A stretch of DNA of 9,140 nucleotides from contig JAGQKX010000024.1 in NCBI GenBank assembly GCA_020429905.1, positions 1 through 9,140 of the forward strand, in the 5' to 3' direction. Every line of letters starts with the position of its first letter. Within the stretch, counting starts at the first letter, position 1. Below are positions 5,033-9,140 of this stretch, piece by piece. Position numbers and translations under genes: made by a program. The notes beneath the pieces were generated by a model. That model was given only the letters and a program-made list of their open reading frames with translations. It ran no database searches and had not been told where the DNA came from. Source of the stretch: a candidate division WWE3 bacterium. Lineage in GTDB: Bacteria; Patescibacteriota; 4484-211; JAGQKX01.

Positions 5033-7132
5033 ATGATTTCAGAACAAATAAAAGAATCTATTGAATTGGCAGGTCGAACACTTACATTAGAAACAGGTTT
5101 ACTTGCACCCCGCGCTACCGGTTCAGTCAAAGCTACATATGGTGAGACTGTTCTTTTGGCCACAGCTGTTATCAGCGAACCACGAGACGATATTGATTTT
5201 TTCCCACTTTCAATTGAATATGAAGAGCGTTTATATGCTGGTGGATTGATTAAAGGTTCGCCTTGGGTTAAACGTGAAGGGCGACCAAGAGACGAAGCAA
5301 TTTTGTGTGGTCGTATGATTGATCGGGCGATTCGACCTCTTTTCCCAAATGATTTTAAAAATGACGTCCAAATTATCATCACTGTTCTGTCCGTAGATGA
5401 GGACAATGATCCGTCGATCATCGGTATGGTAGCGGCCGCAGCCGCACTGCACATCGCTGGTGCTCCTTGGATTGGACCAGTTTCTGGAGTACGCGTTGGT
5501 ATGGTCGAAGGTTCTTACATTATTAATCCTCTCACCACCACAGAAAAAGAATATTCAAAAATGGACATGGTTGTTGCCAGCACCAAAGAGAAGACTGTGA
5601 TGTTAGAAGTTGGCGCTGAAGAGATTACCGAAGAGGAGGCCATTAAAGGTATCGAATTTGGTTTCAACGAAAATCTTCGTCTTATCGAAATGATCGAAAC
5701 ACTCGCAGAAAAGGCAGGGCGAAAAGTCATTGAATACGATACTCCAGAGGTTGATGAAGAGTTGATGGATCGTATCAAGACCTTTATCAAGGAAAATTTT
5801 GATTTCCATGCCAATGAATCAAAAGATAAAGCAGAATCAAGTGCTGAGCGAGATGAGTTTTTAGATACGCTCTTTGCTCAATTTGAAGGAAAGACAACTA
5901 AATCAGTCATGGTAGGAGTATTTGATAAGATGCGCAAATCAGAAATTCGTCGTCTCATTCTTGAAGAAGGCAAGCGACTCGACAATCGTGCCATGGATCA
6001 AGTCCGAGATCTTTTTGTTGATGTTTCTCTATTGCCACGCACACACGGTTCAGCACTATTCCAAAGAGGCGATACACAGGCGTTAACTGTAACAACCCTT
6101 GGTTCTACATCTCTCGAACAGCTGATCGAAAGCATGTCTGGAGAAGAAACTAAGCGGTATATCCACCATTACAATTTCCCTCCATATTCAACCGGTGAAA
6201 CCGGCCGTGTTGGTTCACCCAAACGGAGAGAAATTGGACATGGGGCATTGGCCGAAAAAGCACTTGAGCCAATGATCCCATCCGAAGAGCAATTTCCGTA
6301 CACGATCCGTGTGGTAAGTGAGATCCTATCATCTAATGGTTCCTCATCAATGGCATCTGTTTGTGGTTCAACACTTTCGTTAATGGATGCAGGTGTACCG
6401 ATAAAAGCTCCCGTTGCCGGTGTAGCTATGGGGCTCGTTTCTGACGGAGATAAAAATATCGTCTTAACTGATCTGATGGGTGAAGAGGACATGGCTGGAG
6501 ATATGGACTTCAAGGTTGCGGGAACCAAAGACGGAATCACAGCTGTTCAAGTAGACGTAAAGAATGATGGACTTTCACTCGCACTCATCACCGAAATTTT
6601 TGAAAAGGCAAAGGCAGGCCGACTATTTATCATGGACGCTATGATGAAAGTAATTGATGCTCCCCGAACACAGCTTTCGCAATATGCTCCTAAGGTTGTT
6701 TCCTTGAAAATCGATCCAGAAAAAATCGGCGAAGTGATTGGTCCAGGAGGAAAAGTAATCAAGGCTATTCAAGCTGATACAAATACCGTGATTGAAATCC
6801 AGGAAGATGGTACAGTGCACATCTCGGGAGTTCAGCAAGAAGGTTTGGATAATGCAAAGAAACGCATCGAAGGCATCACGCACGTACCAGAAGTTGGCGA
6901 AATTTATGACGGTACCGTTAAGCGAATTGTTGATTTTGGGGCTTTTGTTGAATTCTTGCCTGGTAAGGAAGGGTTAGTGCACATTTCAGAAATTGATAAT
7001 AATTATGTAGAAAAAGTTCGGGATTTTCTTAACGAAGGAGATCAGGTAAAGATAAAGATTATCGAAATTGACGACCGCGGACGCGTAAATCTCAGTATTA
7101 AGGCACTTATGCAAGATGGCACGACTGAGTAG
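5033..7132 (+). CDS. pnp: Polyribonucleotide nucleotidyltransferase (PNPase)
   Basis: Trimeric 3'-5' phosphorolytic exoribonuclease that releases nucleoside diphosphates from RNA. 699 aa, full length (E. coli 711). Order: first RNase PH-like domain (about 10-215) with FFPLSIEYEERLYAGG and REGRPRDEAILCGR; helical linker (about 240-310); second RNase PH domain (about 315-550) with LFQRGDTQAL; then KH (about 560-620) with IGEVIGPGGKVIKAI; then S1 (about 625-695) with GTVKRIVDFGAFVEFLPG. Catalytic positions are intact and even numbered as in E. coli: Ser438-Ser439 in SNGSSSMASVCG, and Asp486, Asp492 and Lys494 in the EEDMAGDMDFK segment. It should be active. It ends with tandem stops TAG-TGA. It follows rpsO as usual and precedes a Lon-like ATPase and RNase J, so RNA decay genes are grouped here. 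Confidence 0.97.
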   Translation: MISEQIKESIELAGRTLTLETGLLAPRATGSVKATYGETVLLATAVISEPRDDIDFFPLSIEYEERLYAGGLIKGSPWVKREGRPRDEAILCGRMIDRAIRPLFPNDFKNDVQIIITVLSVDEDNDPSIIGMVAAAAALHIAGAPWIGPVSGVRVGMVEGSYIINPLTTTEKEYSKMDMVVASTKEKTVMLEVGAEEITEEEAIKGIEFGFNENLRLIEMIETLAEKAGRKVIEYDTPEVDEELMDRIKTFIKENFDFHANESKDKAESSAERDEFLDTLFAQFEGKTTKSVMVGVFDKMRKSEIRRLILEEGKRLDNRAMDQVRDLFVDVSLLPRTHGSALFQRGDTQALTVTTLGSTSLEQLIESMSGEETKRYIHHYNFPPYSTGETGRVGSPKRREIGHGALAEKALEPMIPSEEQFPYTIRVVSEILSSNGSSSMASVCGSTLSLMDAGVPIKAPVAGVAMGLVSDGDKNIVLTDLMGEEDMAGDMDFKVAGTKDGITAVQVDVKNDGLSLALITEIFEKAKAGRLFIMDAMMKVIDAPRTQLSQYAPKVVSLKIDPEKIGEVIGPGGKVIKAIQADTNTVIEIQEDGTVHISGVQQEGLDNAKKRIEGITHVPEVGEIYDGTVKRIVDFGAFVEFLPGKEGLVHISEIDNNYVEKVRDFLNEGDQVKIKIIEIDDRGRVNLSIKALMQDGTTE

Positions 7133-7155
7133 TGACGACCTCTCCTGAAATTACT

Positions 7156-7185
7156 TTGGTATTCGTATTATAGAGAAGCTATAAT
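7156..7185 (+). promoter_or_regulatory. Putative promoter TTGGTA-N18-TATAAT for the Lon-like gene and rnj
   Basis: TATAAT at 7180-7185 is a perfect -10 hexamer. TTGGTA at 7156-7161 matches 4 of 6 -35 positions with an 18-bp spacer. The ATG at 7196 is 10 nt past the -10 box, so the leader would be only a few nt. The 5-nt gap to rnj suggests both genes share this promoter. Confidence 0.6.
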
Positions 7186-7195
7186 TATTGTATCT

Positions 7196-8341
7196 ATGGA
7201 TGAGCAAACTACTGCCCAAACTGAAGAAATCGCTCCAAATGATTTTTCTGTCGAAGGATACACAATTCCTCCTGAAGTACAAAAACTCGTTGACAAAGTT
7301 ACACACGAATTTTTACCTCCAGAGTTACGGACCAAAGTATATCGGATGCTCGAAGGATTGGTACGAAGGCATGGTTCACCTGGATACGATGCTGCATTCG
7401 ATGACATTAATCGGTATATTGACTGGACAGTGGCGGTTCCCTGGAACAAACGTTCGGAGGATAACCTTGACTTGGACAAGGCTCGGCACATTTTGGAAAC
7501 GACTCATTATGGATTAGATACTGTTAAGGAACGTGTGTTAGAATATTTAGCAATTATTAATCTGCAATTGCGATCTCAAGACAATGCAGATAGTGAAGAG
7601 GCTCGTAACGAGATAACCAAGCAAGGAGCCATGGCGTCGCCGGTATTGTTTTTTGTTGGTTTGCCAGGTATTGGTAAAACATCTATTGCGTATACCATCG
7701 CGAAGTCAATGAATCGGGAATTTCAGCGAATACCGATGGGAGGTATGGGAGACGCACTTCAACTTCGTGGACAGAGTAGGACACATGGAGAGTCAGAACC
7801 GGGGTTGGTGATAAAAGCGTTGGTAGCGGCAGGGACAAAAAATCCAGTCATTCTGCTTGACGAAATTGACCGAACTGCCGAACAAGCACGTGCACAAATT
7901 ATGGGAGTGATGCTTGAGTTGCTCGATCCGCAACAAAACTTTGCGTTTCGAGATTATTTTATCGACTATCCGGTCGACTTATCTCAAGTGATGTTTTTGG
8001 CTTCGGCCAACAATACGGGCGGTATCTCAAATGCTGTACTTGACCGTATGGAATTGATTAAAATGCCAGGGTATTCTGATGACGAAAAGATCGTCATCGC
8101 GCGTGATTACTTGCTCCCGCGGCAGCTGAAAGTTACGGGTATGCCGGAAGAAGCGATTACATTTGACGAGGAAGTTTGGAATCAGATTACTCGACCGCTT
8201 GGGTTCGATGCCGGTATCCGAACCATGGAACGTACCATTAATGCTATAGTTAGAAAAGCAGCGAAGAAGATGGTTTTGGGACAAGGTGAAAAATTTCACA
8301 TTACGGTAGATAATCTAAAAGAATATTTACCAAAATATTAA
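7196..8341 (+). CDS. Lon-type AAA+ ATPase lacking N-domain and protease domain
   Basis: 381 aa, against about 780 in Lon. It matches only the central part of Lon. A helical segment (about 25-125) ends with NRYIDWTVAVPW and HYGLDTVKERVLEYLA, typical of Lon just before its ATPase. Walker A is GLPGIGKT at 155-162, Walker B is ILLDEID with Asp222-Glu223, LDPQQNFAF follows, sensor 1 is ASANN, the Arg finger is in LDRME with Arg284, and sensor 2 is GIRTME with Arg342. ATP hydrolysis should be intact. The protein stops at VDNLKEYLPKY, the place where Lon passes into its Ser/Lys protease domain; that domain is absent in any frame because rnj begins 5 nt later. In pore loop 1, Lon's RTY(V/I)GAMPG reads RTHGESEPG (His197, Gly198). 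I infer an unfoldase, remodelling or regulatory ATPase. It is not a frameshifted pseudogene by what I see. ATG 7196 fits the promoter. Confidence 0.88.
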   Translation: MDEQTTAQTEEIAPNDFSVEGYTIPPEVQKLVDKVTHEFLPPELRTKVYRMLEGLVRRHGSPGYDAAFDDINRYIDWTVAVPWNKRSEDNLDLDKARHILETTHYGLDTVKERVLEYLAIINLQLRSQDNADSEEARNEITKQGAMASPVLFFVGLPGIGKTSIAYTIAKSMNREFQRIPMGGMGDALQLRGQSRTHGESEPGLVIKALVAAGTKNPVILLDEIDRTAEQARAQIMGVMLELLDPQQNFAFRDYFIDYPVDLSQVMFLASANNTGGISNAVLDRMELIKMPGYSDDEKIVIARDYLLPRQLKVTGMPEEAITFDEEVWNQITRPLGFDAGIRTMERTINAIVRKAAKKMVLGQGEKFHITVDNLKEYLPKY

Positions 8342-8346
8342 ACAAT

Positions 8347-9140
8347 ATGACGACAGAAAAAAACGCTACAGAAAATAAACCATACGTGCGCGTGGTTCCG
8401 CTCGGAAGCGCAGGACATGTTAACCGAAACATGTTTGTGTATGAATACTATGCCGACGGAAAGAATATTCAAGACATCATGATTATTGATTGTGGGGTAG
8501 AATTTCCGGATTCAGAACAGCTGGGCATAGACCTGATTATTCCTGATAGCAGCTATCTCGAAGACAAAATCGACAAGATTAGAGGAATTATTATCACGCA
8601 CGCTCATGAAGATCACTACGGTGCGCTTCCCTTTGTTTTGAAAAATATCGGAAAACCAAAAGTATACGCAGCCAAACTGGTTATTGGATTTATCAAAAAC
8701 AGATTGAGCCAATATGAAGGCATGCTTAACGGACAGTCATTTCACGAAATTATTCCTGAGATTGATCCCTTTGATCTTGGGGCATTCCATATCACTCCAT
8801 TCAGAGTTAACCACTCAGTTCCAGATACGTTAGGTATGTTTATTGAATCGCCTGTCGGTAACTTAGTCCATGCGGCGGATTTTAAATTCGACTGGACACC
8901 GGTAGATGGCAAACAATTTGAAATTGGTAAACTTGCTCGTCTTTCCGAAAAAGGAGTAAAACTGTTGTGTTCTGATAGCTTAGGTTCCGAAAAAGAAGGC
9001 TACACCAAGTCAGAAATCACCATTGGTGAAACCTTTGATAAAGTAATGGAAACGGCACAGGGACAAGTATTTATTACGACGATCTCTTCAAATATTTCTC
9101 GAATGCAGCAAGCAATTAACTCATCGATGAAACACGGACG
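8347..9140 (+). CDS. rnj: Ribonuclease J, N-terminal part (3' end outside window)
   Basis: Metallo-beta-lactamase/beta-CASP ribonuclease with 5'-3' exonuclease and endonuclease activity in characterised members. 264 complete codons are visible of an expected 550 or more. Metal-binding motifs: IDCGVEFPD (about 48-56), HAHEDH with His85, His87, Asp89, His90, then HSVPDT with His156, and AADFKFD with Asp178. The beta-CASP part begins after about 200 with SDS (209-211) and continues past ISSNISRMQQAI. Divergent points: the GGxxEIGKN loop reads GSAGHVNRN (20-28), and DSTN reads DSLG (210-213). The ATG lies 5 nt after the Lon-like stop without a Shine-Dalgarno site, so it is probably cotranscribed and translationally coupled. 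It is the second RNase in the cluster. Active-site residues present suggest activity, but the C-terminal domain cannot be judged here. Confidence 0.93.
   Translation, partial: MTTEKNATENKPYVRVVPLGSAGHVNRNMFVYEYYADGKNIQDIMIIDCGVEFPDSEQLGIDLIIPDSSYLEDKIDKIRGIIITHAHEDHYGALPFVLKNIGKPKVYAAKLVIGFIKNRLSQYEGMLNGQSFHEIIPEIDPFDLGAFHITPFRVNHSVPDTLGMFIESPVGNLVHAADFKFDWTPVDGKQFEIGKLARLSEKGVKLLCSDSLGSEKEGYTKSEITIGETFDKVMETAQGQVFITTISSNISRMQQAINSSMKHG

Noticed and set aside
4867..5454. Long minus-strand open frame (195 codons) opposite the start of pnp
   Set aside because: It lies antisense to conserved PNPase coding sequence, its translation resembles no family I know, and it has no promoter or start context; it is a shadow of pnp codon usage.
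6169..6540. Minus-strand open frame of 123 codons inside pnp
   Set aside because: Fully antisense to the catalytic PNPase domain with Ser/Pro-rich, low-information translation; a shadow frame.
7188..7517. Plus-strand open frame overlapping the start of the Lon-like gene
   Set aside because: It overlaps the conserved Lon-like frame, has no recognisable domain, and its start lies within the predicted promoter/leader.
8320..8360. Frameshift or premature stop cutting off the Lon protease domain
   Set aside because: The stop falls at a clean domain boundary and rnj starts 5 nt later, with no protease-like residues in any frame; a true domain absence fits better than a fresh frameshift.

Overview
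The window most likely comes from a streamlined bacterium of the Candidate Phyla Radiation (Patescibacteria), probably near Microgenomates. This placement is recalled from family character, not from a search. The evidence is: all genes on one strand with tiny gaps or overlaps, moderate GC by eye, a compact IF2 (about 506 aa) and NusA (389 aa), no clear Shine-Dalgarno sites, and RNase J and NusA variants of the kind I associate with that group. TGA is used as a stop at least twice and never appears in frame inside a gene, so the TGA=Gly code of Gracilibacteria/Absconditabacteria does not apply.

Layout, all on the + strand. 1-411: C-terminal part of a pseudopilin-like exported protein with two similar domains joined by a Pro/Thr-rich linker. 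454-993: pth (peptidyl-tRNA hydrolase). 1048-2217 nusA, 2210-2452 ylxR and 2362-3882 infB form an overlapping transcription/translation operon; ylxR and infB share 91 nt read in two frames. 3923-4597: a degenerate DHH-phosphoesterase-like protein sitting where nrnA lies in other bacteria. 4637-4903 rpsO and 5033-7132 pnp follow. 7196-8341 encodes the AAA+ module of Lon with neither N-domain nor protease domain. 8347 to the window end is the start of RNase J. There is no gene-free stretch longer than about 130 nt, and I see no RNA genes, mobile elements, CRISPR or convincing intrinsic terminators.

The cluster is a reduced version of the widespread nusA-ylxR-infB-rbfA-nrnA-truB-ribF-rpsO-pnp neighbourhood, with rimP, rbfA, truB and ribF absent from their usual places. 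It couples transcription elongation (NusA), initiation (IF2), ribosome structure (S15), peptidyl-tRNA recycling (Pth) and RNA turnover (PNPase, RNase J).

The most interesting points are the protease-less Lon, whose pore loop has also lost its aromatic residue, between two RNases; the pseudo-DHH protein with several lost metal ligands; a hairpin before rpsO carrying a GU/GC step like the one S15 recognises; and a repeated promoter layout in which the -10 box lies 6-10 nt before the ATG, predicting leaderless or nearly leaderless mRNAs.
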